Origin: Thermonema lapsum
GTDB taxonomy: Bacteria; Bacteroidota; Bacteroidia; Cytophagales; Thermonemataceae
Direction: 5' to 3'
Length of the DNA stretch: 64,000 nt
NCBI RefSeq assembly: GCF_011761635.1
Contig: NZ_JAASRN010000001.1
Coordinates: 186,001 to 250,000, forward strand
Under the pieces are notes generated by a model that saw only the letters and a program-made list of their open reading frames with translations, was not told the origin of the DNA and did no database searches. Position numbers and translations under genes: made by a program. Of this stretch, positions 9,066 to 19,300 are shown piece by piece (within the stretch, counting starts at the first letter, position 1; the number at the start of each line of letters is the position of its first letter).

Positions 9066-10406
9066 ATGGCAGCAGAACACACTGTAACCATTGACGTAAA
9101 CGAAAAATATACACTTACTGCCACTATGCAGAGAAAAATATGGCTGTGGCTGGCAGTAGGATTGATTCTCTTCATTGCCGGCGCTTTCTGGTTTGTGACC
9201 GGCTTTGGCAGTGAAGCTGCACACGGTGCGGGGCATGCCGCAGCACACGGCGGGGGTGGGGGCGAACACTTTAACCCCATGGCGCGTGTGTGGGCAAACT
9301 TGTGGCTCAACAGCGTCTTCTTTGTAGGTATTGCTGTAGCAGGTGTTTTCTTTTTGGCTACCCAGTATGCGGCAAAAGCCGGCTGGTCTGCTATTATCAA
9401 GCGAGTGCCTGAAGCTTTTGGAGGCTTTTTGCCGGTAGGGGGTGTCATTATGTTGGTGGTCTATTTCTTGGGGCACCACGATTTGTTCCACTGGACGCAC
9501 ACAGGACTTTACGAAAAAGGAGGTCCTGAGTTCGATGCCATTATCAACGGCAAGGCTCCTTTCTTCTATTGGCCTCTGTCGCCTGAAGGAGGCTTCCCCT
9601 TCTTTTGGTTGCTGCGTTTGGTGCTTTACTTCGCCCTCTGGTTTTTGGTTTACACCGTGATTCGTAAGGCTTCCTTGGCAGAAGACCAATTGCAGAACCG
9701 TCTCGACTTTCGTTACTACGATAAGCAGGTGGTGTGGTCTATTGTCTTCATTGTCATCTTTGCTGTTACTTCTTCTACTTCTGCATGGGACTGGTTGTTG
9801 AGTATCGATACCCACTGGTTTAGTACCATGTTTGGATGGTATGTATTTGCCAGCTGGTTTGTATCAGCTTTAGCTACTATCACCTTAGCGGTGGTTTATT
9901 TGAAAGAGCAGGGATACTTGAAAGCCGTCAACGAAAACCACCTGCACGACTTGGGTAAATTCATGTTTGCTTTTAGCATCTTCTGGACCTATGTTTGGTT
10001 TTGCCAGTTCTTGCTGATTTACTATGCCAACATACCTGAGGAAACATTCTACTTTAAGGAGCGTCTGCATGGTTTGGGGGGCGTTTATTCGCCAGTGATG
10101 ATTATCTTGGCACTTATCAACTTTGCCTTCCCCTTCCTGTTCTTGATGCCGCGTGATTCAAAACGTCATCCTATCTTCTTGAAGATTACGGCTTTTGCTA
10201 TCTTGGTTGGGCATTACTTGGATTTCTACCTAATGGTAATGCCAGGGACTGCCAAGCAGTATGGTGGCTTTGGCTTGATGGAAATTGGGGCTATCATTTT
10301 ATTTGCCAGCTTGTTTGTGTGGTTGTTCTACCGTACCCTTTCCAAGGCGCCCTTGATAGCTAAGAACCACCCGATGTTGGAAGAATCATTGCATCATTCT
10401 ATATAG
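9066..10406 (+). CDS. actF: ACIII subunit ActF, second quinol-site-like membrane subunit
   Basis: Integral membrane subunit (446 aa), paralogous to ActC. About ten helices are visible, the first at 25-47 (WLWLAVGLILFIAGAFWFV). After it comes a periplasmic His/Gly-rich loop (about 49-69, AAHGAGHAAAHGGGGGEHF), less conserved than the rest. Characteristic segments include LGHHDLFHWTHTGLY, AWDWLLSIDTHWFSTMFGWYVFASWFV and FCQFLLIYYANIPEET. It closes the canonical act order. A gap of 125 bp with a long hairpin separates it from coxB. Confidence 0.94.
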   Translation: MAAEHTVTIDVNEKYTLTATMQRKIWLWLAVGLILFIAGAFWFVTGFGSEAAHGAGHAAAHGGGGGEHFNPMARVWANLWLNSVFFVGIAVAGVFFLATQYAAKAGWSAIIKRVPEAFGGFLPVGGVIMLVVYFLGHHDLFHWTHTGLYEKGGPEFDAIINGKAPFFYWPLSPEGGFPFFWLLRLVLYFALWFLVYTVIRKASLAEDQLQNRLDFRYYDKQVVWSIVFIVIFAVTSSTSAWDWLLSIDTHWFSTMFGWYVFASWFVSALATITLAVVYLKEQGYLKAVNENHLHDLGKFMFAFSIFWTYVWFCQFLLIYYANIPEETFYFKERLHGLGGVYSPVMIILALINFAFPFLFLMPRDSKRHPIFLKITAFAILVGHYLDFYLMVMPGTAKQYGGFGLMEIGAIILFASLFVWLFYRTLSKAPLIAKNHPMLEESLHHSI

Positions 10407-10419
10407 GAAGCATGCTAAA

Positions 10420-10465
10420 AAGGTAAGCATGATTGAACAAATAAACGTTCTTTCATGTTTACCTT
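10420..10465 (+). other. Imperfect hairpin between actF and coxB
   Basis: The arms 10420-10431 (AAGGTAAGCATG) and 10454-10465 (CATGTTTACCTT) pair over 12 positions with one mismatch, enclosing a 22-base loop. It starts 14 bases after the actF stop and is not followed by a T-run, so it looks more like an mRNA processing or stability element, or a weak attenuator between the ACIII and oxidase parts, than a full terminator. No good promoter match was found in the 125 bp gap. Confidence 0.4.
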
Positions 10466-10531
10466 ATTGGGCTTGCAAACAATTTTAAAAAACACATTCT
10501 TAAGCTATAAGCTAACCAAAAGGCAAAAATT

Positions 10532-11686
10532 ATGTTGAAGCTTATCTTGATATTAGCAGCGGTACTGGTTGTAGCCATCGCGTTTACCGTATTTCGCGTG
10601 GCACGACTGGTGGCTATCGCCAAAAATAAGGACCGCAAAGACCCCGTAGATGTATCGACCAATAACTTGCATGCTACGCTTTTTGTGTTGCTTCCTTTGA
10701 TTGGCGCCGCCGCAGTGATATGGTACACCAACTCGGCCGATGACATGTACCTTCCTTTGGCTTCTGAGCATGGAGAAGCTACCGACCGTTTGTTCTGGGT
10801 TACCATGGCTATCATCATTGCCATGTTTGTGGTAACCAACGCTGGTTTGTTTGCTTTCTCTTACTTGTATCGTTACAAACGGGGACAAAAAGCTCATTTC
10901 TACCCTCACAACAACACCTTAGAGGCTATCTGGACTGCAGTACCCGCTATCATCATGTTGTTGCTGGTGTTGAATGGCTGGCTGGTATGGTCGAAGGTGA
11001 TGAGCGAGCCGCCCAAAGAAGCCCAAGTGGTGGAAATCATGGGACACCAATTTGCATGGAAGGTGCGCTATCCCGGTAAAGACGGGGAGCTGGGGGATTA
11101 TAGCTTCCGTTTTATGGATGCTACCAACGAAATGGGCATAGACCTCACCGACAAGAGAACCGAAGATGACATCTTACCACCAGAAATTCACTTGGTAAAA
11201 GGCAAGCCCGTACTGTTCAAAATACGTGCTCGTGACGTGCTTCATAGTGTCTTTGCACCCCATTTCCGCTTGAAAATGGATGCAGTACCCGGCATGCCTA
11301 CGCAGTTCTGGTTTACACCTACCAAGACCACAGCCGAGATGCGTCAAGAGTTGAGCCAACTACCCAACTGGCAGCGTATAGACCCCAAAACAGGCAAGCC
11401 GCGCTATGAAAGCTTTAACTATGAAATAGCCTGTACCGAAGTGTGCGGACGTGGACACTTTGGCATGCGCCTGGTAGTTGTGGTAGAAACCGAAGAAGAG
11501 TTTAAAGAATGGATGGCAAAACAACAGCCTTGGACTCAATTGGTAGGTGAAGATTATGTGCAAAAAGCACGTGTTCGTCAAGCACTGGTGAAAGAGGGTA
11601 AATACCACTCTGTAAACGATGTGGAAGATGCAGTGGTTATGCAGAAATTAGAAAACCTGCATAAGCAAACTGCTTCTTTGAAATAA
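10532..11686 (+). CDS. coxB: Cytochrome c oxidase subunit II
   Basis: CuA-bearing subunit of the aa3-type heme-copper oxidase (384 aa), which accepts electrons from cytochrome c or ACIII. Three hydrophobic segments lie near 1-20, 47-64 and 88-110, with a further one near 130-150 (IWTAVPAIIMLLLVLNGWLVW). The cupredoxin domain follows. CuA ligands are intact: His238 in RDVLHSVFAPHFR, and Cys301, Cys305, His309 and Met312 in CTEVCGRGHFGM. A charged loop (about 208-222, TDKRTEDDILPPE) interrupts the cupredoxin domain. It is 37 bp before coxA and probably in one transcription unit with the act genes. Confidence 0.95.
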   Translation: MLKLILILAAVLVVAIAFTVFRVARLVAIAKNKDRKDPVDVSTNNLHATLFVLLPLIGAAAVIWYTNSADDMYLPLASEHGEATDRLFWVTMAIIIAMFVVTNAGLFAFSYLYRYKRGQKAHFYPHNNTLEAIWTAVPAIIMLLLVLNGWLVWSKVMSEPPKEAQVVEIMGHQFAWKVRYPGKDGELGDYSFRFMDATNEMGIDLTDKRTEDDILPPEIHLVKGKPVLFKIRARDVLHSVFAPHFRLKMDAVPGMPTQFWFTPTKTTAEMRQELSQLPNWQRIDPKTGKPRYESFNYEIACTEVCGRGHFGMRLVVVVETEEEFKEWMAKQQPWTQLVGEDYVQKARVRQALVKEGKYHSVNDVEDAVVMQKLENLHKQTASLK

Positions 11687-11723
11687 ATGTTATGTTGAAA
11701 ACTAACTAATAAAAGGTATAGAT

Positions 11724-13616
11724 ATGGCTACGGCACACGTACACGATGTGCATGCCCACGAGCATGAGCATCACAAAGAAACGTTCCTGACGAAGTATAT
11801 CTTCTCGCAGGACCACAAGATGATTGCCAAGCAGTTCTTGGTAACCGGTTTGATTTGGGCATTCATTGGCGGCTTGCTCTCAATTCTGTTCCGCTTGCAG
11901 TTGGGCTTCCCGGGCATGGACCTGTCTTTCTTGCAACCCCTACTGGGCAAGTGGATTGTGATTCAAAAAGACGGTACCGGTCAATTGGACCCCGACTTTT
12001 ACCTTCAGCTGGTAACTATGCATGGTACCATCATGGTATTCTTTGTGTTGACTGCCGGCTTGAGTGGTACTTTCAGTAACTTCTTGATTCCCTTGCAAAT
12101 TGGAGCCCGCGACATGGCTTCGGGCTTTATAAATATGCTCTCATACTGGTTCTTTTTCCTTGCCAGTGTGATCATGTTCAAATCACTATTTTTGGAAACA
12201 GGACCTGCCGAAGGAGGATGGGTTGTATATCCGCCTTTGAGTGCTTTGAAGCAGGCATCGCCTGGCTCGGGTGATGGCATGACTTACTGGCTGATTGCCA
12301 TGGCACTCTTTATTGTTTCTACACTCTTGGGGGGTATCAACTACATCGCTACCGTTATTAACATGCGTACGAAGGGAATGTCCTTCTCGCGTTTACCGTT
12401 GACTATTTGGGCTTTCTTCATTACAGCTATTATTGGTCTGCTGTCGTTCCCTGTGTTGTTGTCGGCAGCTTTGTTGTTGATTTTCGACCGCAGCTTTGGT
12501 ACCAGCTTTTATCTGTCTGATATATTCATCAACGGTGAAGCTTTGCACCATACCGGTGGTAGTGCCATCTTGTATCAGCACTTGTTCTGGTTCTTAGGGC
12601 ACCCCGAGGTGTACATTGTATTGCTGCCTGCTTTAGGTATTACTTCCGAAATTGTGGCTACCAACTCACGCAAGCCCATCTTTGGCTATCGTGCCATGAT
12701 TGGGTCTATGTTGGGCATTGCTGTTTTGTCGTTTGTTGTGTGGGCACACCACATGTTCGTATCGGGTATGAATCCCTTCTTGGGAACTATCTTTATGTTC
12801 CTTACCTTAATTATTGCCATTCCTTCAGCTGTAAAGGCGTTTAACTATATTACTACTTTGTGGCGGGGTAGCATCCGTTTTACACCGGCAATGCTCTTCT
12901 CCATCGGTTTGGTTTCTTTGTTTATCTCTGGTGGGGTAACAGGCATTGTGTTGGGTAACAATGCGCTGGATATTCAGCTGCACGATACCTACTTTGTGGT
13001 GGCTCACTTCCACTTAGTAATGGGTAGTGCTTCTTTCTTTGGCATGATGGCAGGGGTTTATCACTGGTTCCCCAAGATGTTTGGGCGTATGATGGATGAG
13101 CGCTTGGGCTACATTCACTTCTGGATGACCTTTATTGGGGTGTATTTGGTCTTCTTCCCCATGCACTATTTAGGGATTGCCGGCTTCCCGCGTCGTTATT
13201 ATACCTTTACTTCTTTCGACGCTTTCAACATCTTTGCTGACTTGAACAGTTTCATCAGCGTAGCTGCCATCATCACTTTCTCGGCACAGCTGATTTTCGC
13301 TTTCAACTTCTTCTATTCTATGTTCAGAGGCAGAAGAGCACCTGCCAATCCGTGGGGCTCTAATACTTTGGAGTGGACTACCCCGATTGAGCCCGGTCAT
13401 GGCAACTGGCCCGGTCAAATTCCTTATGTGTATCGCTGGCCCTATGATTACAGCAAACCAAATGCTGAAAAAGACGGCTTTGGCGATTTCATCCCTCAGA
13501 CTGTGCCTTATGCCTTCACTCCGAACTCCAACTTGCCTCATGAAAACGAACAAGTGGCATTTGAGAAGGATTTCATGATTCCGGAGGATACTACTTTGGA
13601 GAAAGCAAAGGCATAA
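11724..13616 (+). CDS. coxA: Cytochrome c oxidase subunit I
   Basis: Catalytic subunit of the aa3-type oxidase (630 aa), reducing O2 at the heme a3-CuB site and pumping protons. The ligand set is complete: His100 (MHGTIMVFF), His293 with the cross-linking Tyr297 (GHPEVYIVLLP), His342-His343 (AHHMFVSGM), His420 (HDTYFV) and His428/His430 (AHFH). About twelve membrane helices are present, with a His-rich N-terminus (HVHDVHAHEHEHH) and a polar C-terminal extension. The Tyr-containing HPEVY site marks a type A oxidase. It is followed by a strong terminator; no subunit III or IV gene follows. Confidence 0.97.
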   Translation: MATAHVHDVHAHEHEHHKETFLTKYIFSQDHKMIAKQFLVTGLIWAFIGGLLSILFRLQLGFPGMDLSFLQPLLGKWIVIQKDGTGQLDPDFYLQLVTMHGTIMVFFVLTAGLSGTFSNFLIPLQIGARDMASGFINMLSYWFFFLASVIMFKSLFLETGPAEGGWVVYPPLSALKQASPGSGDGMTYWLIAMALFIVSTLLGGINYIATVINMRTKGMSFSRLPLTIWAFFITAIIGLLSFPVLLSAALLLIFDRSFGTSFYLSDIFINGEALHHTGGSAILYQHLFWFLGHPEVYIVLLPALGITSEIVATNSRKPIFGYRAMIGSMLGIAVLSFVVWAHHMFVSGMNPFLGTIFMFLTLIIAIPSAVKAFNYITTLWRGSIRFTPAMLFSIGLVSLFISGGVTGIVLGNNALDIQLHDTYFVVAHFHLVMGSASFFGMMAGVYHWFPKMFGRMMDERLGYIHFWMTFIGVYLVFFPMHYLGIAGFPRRYYTFTSFDAFNIFADLNSFISVAAIITFSAQLIFAFNFFYSMFRGRRAPANPWGSNTLEWTTPIEPGHGNWPGQIPYVYRWPYDYSKPNAEKDGFGDFIPQTVPYAFTPNSNLPHENEQVAFEKDFMIPEDTTLEKAKA

Positions 13617-13636
13617 TTCGTGTGTTGACATAATGC

Positions 13637-13663
13637 AAAAGGGCTGCCTTTGGTAGCCCTTTT
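13637..13663 (+). terminator. Rho-independent terminator after coxA
   Basis: A perfect inverted repeat: AAAAGGGCTGCC at 13637-13648, loop TTT, GGTAGCCCTTTT at 13652-13663 (one G-T pair). It lies 21 bases after the coxA stop and ends in T-rich sequence, marking the end of the ACIII-oxidase transcript. Confidence 0.85.
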
Positions 13664-13722
13664 CGCTTCTATCATTGGTACATTTTCAGCATAATTGTAA
13701 AACCATCGTATATTGATTGCGC

Positions 13723-14796
13723 ATGAGTGATATACAGATTTCTCACCTACGGGCTTTTGCCGTGGCTGTCATGGCATGTGTGATAGCCTTCTTTTTGGTG
13801 GTATTGGCAGGGGGTGTTGTGCGTAGTGTGGGTGCCGGTATGGGGTGCCCCGATTGGCCTAAGTGCTTCGGGCAATATGTACCGCCTACTTCTGCTGATG
13901 AGCTGCCGCAGAATTATCGTGAGTTGTATGCTGCCAAGCGCAAAGAGAAAAACGAACGTTTTGCCCGTTATTTGCATTGGCTGGGTAAAGAAGAGTTAGC
14001 AGCTCGCATCTTGCATGACCCTTCGGTTTATGTGGAGCAGCCTTTTAATGCCGCCAAAACATGGACTGAATACATTAACCGTTTGGTGGGGGCACTGTCG
14101 GGCTTGGTGATGTTGCTGACCACCGTGTGGGCGTTTCGTCTGCGAAAAGTACGCAAGCGCTGGTTTTGGCAATGTGTGGGAGCACTGGTGCTGCTGCTTT
14201 TTCAGGCATGGATAGGCTCTATTGTGGTCTCTACCAACTTATTACCGGGAATGATTACGTTTCATATGTTGCTTGCTATGGCTTTGATAGCTTGGATGCT
14301 CTGGGTGTGGGCAGACGTGAAGACGTTCATAGGCATAGAGGCATCCGAGCAGAAGATGACAGCCGGTAGGTCATGGGGGCTCTCAGCTGCTTATGCTTTC
14401 TTCTTGCTCTTACTTACTTGGCAAATAATAGAAGGAACTGGTGTGCGTGAAGTTGTGGATGTGGTAGCACAGCAAATGGGTGCTTCTGCTCGTGCCTATT
14501 GGGTGGAGGGCTTGCAGGAAGTACTCCCGCTGCATCGTTTGCTGTCGATAGGGGTAGTGCTGACGGCTTGTGTAGTGGCAGCTTTGACTTTTATGGCACC
14601 TTCACCCTTGTTTTTAAAGAAAGCAGCGGCAGGTATTCCGGCTTTGCTTGCATGGGAGGCGGGAATGGGCATGAGCTTGGCTTGGAATGCCATGCCTTTT
14701 TATTGGCAGCCTTTACATTTGCTTGTGGCGATTGTAGCATGGGCTTGGGGCTTTGCAGCTGTAAGTTTGTTATGGAAAACATCCAAGACTGCCTGA
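13723..14796 (+). CDS. ctaA: Heme A synthase (COX15/CtaA family)
   Basis: Oxidises heme O to heme A for the aa3 oxidase; inner membrane. 357 residues from the ATG at 13723 (a TTG two codons upstream is also in frame). About eight helices in two four-helix halves. Motifs: GAGMGCPDWPKCFGQY after TM1 (family cysteines), TWTEYINRLVG, ITFHMLL, LPLHRLLSIG and FYWQPLHLL, giving the histidines expected for heme binding. The TEYINR wording has Asn where many homologues have His. An extra loop (about 50-105) between TM1 and TM2 is larger than in Bacillus CtaA and typical of Bacteroidota. It is 22 bp before ctaB. Confidence 0.93.
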   Translation: MSDIQISHLRAFAVAVMACVIAFFLVVLAGGVVRSVGAGMGCPDWPKCFGQYVPPTSADELPQNYRELYAAKRKEKNERFARYLHWLGKEELAARILHDPSVYVEQPFNAAKTWTEYINRLVGALSGLVMLLTTVWAFRLRKVRKRWFWQCVGALVLLLFQAWIGSIVVSTNLLPGMITFHMLLAMALIAWMLWVWADVKTFIGIEASEQKMTAGRSWGLSAAYAFFLLLLTWQIIEGTGVREVVDVVAQQMGASARAYWVEGLQEVLPLHRLLSIGVVLTACVVAALTFMAPSPLFLKKAAAGIPALLAWEAGMGMSLAWNAMPFYWQPLHLLVAIVAWAWGFAAVSLLWKTSKTA

Positions 14797-14818
14797 GCTT
14801 TATTTTAAATTTACGTCT

Positions 14819-15718
14819 ATGAATGCGGCAACCGAAAGTAAAGTAAATTGGAGGGCGAGACTATCGCCTTATTGGCGTTTATTGAAGCCTCGCCTTTCGT
14901 TTTTGGTTATCTTTTCTTCGGCTTTCGGCTATTTTTTCGCAGCCCGGGAAGGGTGGCAATGGCATACTTTGTTTGCGCTTTGCATAGGGGGATTTTTTAT
15001 TACCGGTGCGTCGGTGATTATCAACCAAGTGATTGAACAAGACATAGACGCCCGCATGAAGCGCACACAGAACCGCCCTTTGGCAGCCAGAGAAGTATCG
15101 ACCGATGCGGCACTTAGTTTTGCGCTGATAGTGGGGGCGTTAGGGTATTTGCTTTTGTTGTCGTTTACCAATCCCTTGACTGCCTATGTCGCTTTGTTGT
15201 CATTATTGGCATATGCTATTTTATACACTCCCTTGAAGCGGGCAGGTGAAATAGCCGTATGGATAGGCGCTATTCCCGGGGCACTGCCGCCTTTGCTGGG
15301 TGTGCTTGCTTATGAAGGGCGCTTTACTATGGCTGCCATGCTGTTGTTTATTTTGCAGTTTGTTTGGCAGATGCCTCATTTTTGGGCTATTGCTTGGGTG
15401 GCAGACGAGGACTACAAGCGGGTGGGGTATCGTTTGCTGCCACGCGGTGGGCAATGCACCCGCGATACGGCGCGCTATATCATGTGGGTAACTGCTTTGA
15501 TTGTTTTCTTACCATGGGCATTGTGGTATTATGGCTTGCTTCATGTGGCTACTACCTGTATGCTTGGCTTGCTGGGTTTGTGGTTTTGGAGCAAGGCTCT
15601 CAGACTATGGCGCCGCACAGACCGCAAGAGTGCCTTGCAATTGATGTTTGCTTCTTTTGGATACCTGCCCTTAGCTCAGTTGATGATATTGACAGACCGC
15701 TTTCTGCTTTCTAACTGA
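14819..15718 (+). CDS. ctaB: Protoheme IX farnesyltransferase (heme O synthase)
   Basis: UbiA-family prenyltransferase (299 aa) that adds a farnesyl group to protoheme, giving the heme O substrate of CtaA. The first Asp-rich motif is intact: NQVIEQDIDARMKRTQNRP near 69-87. The second conserved region YTPLKR lies near 139-144, and WQMPHFWAIAW follows in the middle helices. About nine membrane helices. It directly follows ctaA, as expected for the heme A pathway. Its last eight bases overlap the end of the opposing yigZ-type gene. Confidence 0.95.
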   Translation: MNAATESKVNWRARLSPYWRLLKPRLSFLVIFSSAFGYFFAAREGWQWHTLFALCIGGFFITGASVIINQVIEQDIDARMKRTQNRPLAAREVSTDAALSFALIVGALGYLLLLSFTNPLTAYVALLSLLAYAILYTPLKRAGEIAVWIGAIPGALPPLLGVLAYEGRFTMAAMLLFILQFVWQMPHFWAIAWVADEDYKRVGYRLLPRGGQCTRDTARYIMWVTALIVFLPWALWYYGLLHVATTCMLGLLGLWFWSKALRLWRRTDRKSALQLMFASFGYLPLAQLMILTDRFLLSN

Positions 15719-16304
15719 CAAGCCAAGCTTGCAGCTGTGCGCTGGCTTCTACCTGACGGGAAAGCGGTACGGCTATACGCGCCCTGCAGCGACTTTGAAA
15801 GTCTTGTTCAACAAGGCGGGCATGTAGTTGATTGAGTAGCCGCATGACCTGTGACGTCTCTTGATAATCGTATTCTATGGTAAAGAAAACTTCTCGCAGG
15901 CGCTCTGTTATACCGCCATCGACAAGAGCTGCTTGGGCAGCTGTTCGATAAGCATGAATGAGTCCGGGCACGCCCAGCTTGATGCCTCCAAAATAACGGA
16001 CAACTATTACTAGCACATTGAGCAACTCCAGTGAGCGTATTTGATTGAGTATGGGAGTACCTGCAGAGTGAGCAGGCTCTCCATCATCATTGGCGCGCAT
16101 GAAGGGCTCGACAGCAGCATCCAGTACATAGGCATAGCAATGATGCCTTGCATCATGATATTGCTTTTTAATAGCTTCTATGTATGCTTTTACTTCGGCT
16201 TCGGAGTTTACCGGATAGGCAAAGCCCAAAAACTTACTTCCTTTTTCTCGATAGACGCCTTCGCCCGGACGCGCCAAGGTGCGGTAAGTGTCTGTATTTA
16301 CCAT
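15711..16304 (-). CDS. YigZ/IMPACT family protein (UPF0029)
   Basis: 197-residue protein with the family core: YREKGSKFLGFAYPV near 19-33, QYHDARHHCYAYVLD near 48-62, and ANDDGEPAHSAGTPIL near 72-87, then the RYFGGIKLGVPGL segment. The C-terminal ~65 residues match the smaller second domain of YigZ. Family members are linked to translation stress, but the molecular role in bacteria is unsettled. It is convergent with ctaB (8 bp overlap) and 19 bp downstream of the sensor gene on the same strand, so it may be its operon partner. Confidence 0.92.
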   Translation of the reverse strand: MVNTDTYRTLARPGEGVYREKGSKFLGFAYPVNSEAEVKAYIEAIKKQYHDARHHCYAYVLDAAVEPFMRANDDGEPAHSAGTPILNQIRSLELLNVLVIVVRYFGGIKLGVPGLIHAYRTAAQAALVDGGITERLREVFFTIEYDYQETSQVMRLLNQLHARLVEQDFQSRCRARIAVPLSRQVEASAQLQAWLVS

Positions 16305-16323
16305 AATCTTTGACCAATCCTTT

Positions 16324-19300
16324 TTATGGAGTTAAACGGAAGCCTACCACCAATACGTCATCTACTTGGGGGCGCTCACGCTTCCAGTTGAAAAAGAATT
16401 CTTCAATTTGCTTTTGTTGGGCTTCGGGGCTGAGGCGGGCAATACGTTGCAACAAAGCATAAAAGGACCTTGCACCGAGCTTTCGCCCCGTAGGACTGCC
16501 AAACTGGTCTTTATAGCCGTCAGAAAAAAGATAGAACCAAGTGGGCTCGTCTATGTTGATGGCATAGAGCGGAAATTCTTCTTCTTCCACGGTTTGACTC
16601 CAGAGTGCGCTGATAGCCACCGCAGCGCCTTTATATACATGCAAGCCTCGGCTATTGACAGCTATGAGGTGATGGCGCGCGCCGGAAAAATAAAGTATTT
16701 TACGGGAAACATCCCATTGGCAGATGCCTATTTCCATGCCGTCTTGCAGTCCATTTTTTTCTATGATAGATGATAAGCCGTCGTGCAATGCTTTCATGGT
16801 ACAGGGTAGGGGGTGTGCTTTTGTAAGGTTGAGCACTTCGTTGAGTAGAAACTGCCCGATGATGCTCATGAAAGCACCGGGGACCCCATGTCCGGTGCAG
16901 TCGGCTACTGCCAGCGTAGGCAGCGTTGCTACGTCCGAAAACCAGTAGAAGTCGCCCGAGATGATATTTTTGGGTTGATGGAAGCGCCATAAGTCGGGGA
17001 AGTGCTGGCGGACGGTGTTCACGTCAGGCAAGGACGACTCCTGCAACAGGCGTGCATACTGAATGCTGGACAAGGTGGTGTTCAGTTCGTCTTCGAGAGC
17101 AGCAGTGCGTTGCCTTACTATCTCTTGCAGTTCTTCTTTTTGCCGTTCTATGTTTTGAATGCGCCAGGCGTAAAATCCGCCTACGAAGAAAACAAAGGCA
17201 AGTGGGATGGCAATATAAAACCAGATGGTTTCGTAGAAGGCAGCTTGGATACGAAACGAAACAGTAGCGGCTTGGAGGCTCCATTGTCCGTCGGCATTGG
17301 CAGCATACACCTCTAAGCGGTAGTTGCCCGGCGGTAGATTGGTATAGCTTACCATGCGTGGATGGTTTTGTAACTGCCACTCCTCATCAAAGCCTTGCAG
17401 GCGGTATTTGAAAGTGATTTTTTGCGGGGCTACAAATGAACAGGCAGTGAAATACAAAGTGATTCTTTGGGGATTGGGGGCAAGTTCTATGGGTTGTTGT
17501 TCGTTGGGAAGCCACGACTTTCCATCCACTTCTATTTCTGTGATATGCATCAAAGGCGGCACTTTAAGTGTAGGTATATTGCTTGCTTCAATATGTATCA
17601 AACCTTCATGAGCGGGTACCCATAGGCTGCCGTCGGGCGCACGAAGGCTATGGGCTGCTCCTGTGCATTCATCTGTTTTTATGCCGTCGTCTTTGTAATA
17701 AATCTGCCAAGAGAGAGCGCCAGAGCCTGTGTTCATATATTCAAGTAGCTTGCGGTAATTACCTTGCACGATGCCTTTTGCTGTAAATAACCATACTTTT
17801 TTGTTGGCGTCTATGGCTATGTCGAAAGGACTGTCGTGAGGCAAGCCCTCGCGTGATGAATAATTTTTGACCTTGGCATTTTGAAGGTTCACATAGCTGA
17901 GTCCGCCGGTGGTGCATACCCACAGGTGGCGGTCGCCTTCCAGTAAGGTACTGAAGACCGTGTTACTACCCAGTCCTTGGTCAGTAGTGAGTATTTGCAG
18001 GCTGTTGTCCGGGTGTAGGATTACCAGTCCTGAGTCGTTGGTGCCTATAAAAATGTCGCCGTTGGGGGCTTGTTCAAGGCTCATGATGAAGTTGGAGGGG
18101 AGAGCGCCTTCTTGTCGGTTGATGCGCCGTATGGGGCGCAGCTGGGGGTCCAAGACGGTGATGCCTCCCCAGCGGGTACCTACCCATAAGTTGCCTTGAC
18201 GGTCCTCCATCAACATACGTACGGCGTTGTCCGAAAGCCCGGTCTTTTTGTCTAGAAATTGTTCGACTCCATTCGGGTGGATAACAAGCAAGCCATAAAA
18301 TGTGGCTACGAAGATGCGCTTTTGGCTGTCTTGGAGAAGATGAAAAATACGCAGGTGTGGCAAGGGTGTGCGTGTAGGGAAAGGCTTTACCTTTAAGTCT
18401 TTAATGAGATACAGTTTGCCGTCGTTGCTACCTGCCAATATGCTGCCATCGGCAAGCGCACATACAGCGCCTGCCCCTTCTTGGCTGAACCCATTTTCTT
18501 GGGTGTAGGTAATGAACTTGGGTTCTCTCAAACGGAAGAGCCCATCGCGATAGGTGCTTATCCATAGGCTGCCTTCTCTGTCGTAGCAAAGGTCCGTAAT
18601 ATTAAGCAAAGGGTTTTTGTCTTTGAAAGAGAAGAGCTCTATTTTGCCGGTGTGGGTACGCTGACGAAACAAGCCTACAGAGGTGCCAAACCAAAGGTTG
18701 CCGGCATCGTCTTCCACGACGGCGTGCACTATACAACTGCTGCCTAACGGAAGTGGTTGGAACTGTTGTCCATTCCAGTAGGCAATGCCTTGCGTACTGC
18801 CACACCAAATGCGTCCGTCGCCGGTCTCATAGAGTCGTAGGGTGAGATTGGTAGGAAGCCCTTCCTTCTCGGTATAGTGTTGCCATCTATCGCGACTTTT
18901 GCACCACACGCCTTGCCCGTTTTGGCTTACCCATAGGTTTTGGTTACTGTCAACCAATATACCGTAAATAGCTCCATTGCCGTCTGCAAAAGAGGTATCT
19001 AAGGAAAAGGTCTCTTGTTTTATGTTAAAGACAGATAGCTGTCCGTTTTGGGTACCTATATAAACTTTTTGATTGTGATAATGAATAGCCGTGATGCGCC
19101 TGCCTCTGAGTCCGTGATAAACAAATTGACCGTTTTTGTAGGAATAAAGCCCATCTTCGTTGGTGCCAATCCATAGGTAGCCCATGCCGGCAGCTATCGC
19201 ATTGACAATGTTTGAGCGTAGCTCAGGGATATTTTTTTTGTTAAACACATCAAACCGCTCCCCGTCGAAGCGTGAAAGACCGTCGTAGCTGCTTATCCAT

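Noticed and set aside
9042-9815. A 257-codon minus frame over actF
   Set aside because: Antisense to a clear gene; composition is that of a shadow of membrane-protein codons.
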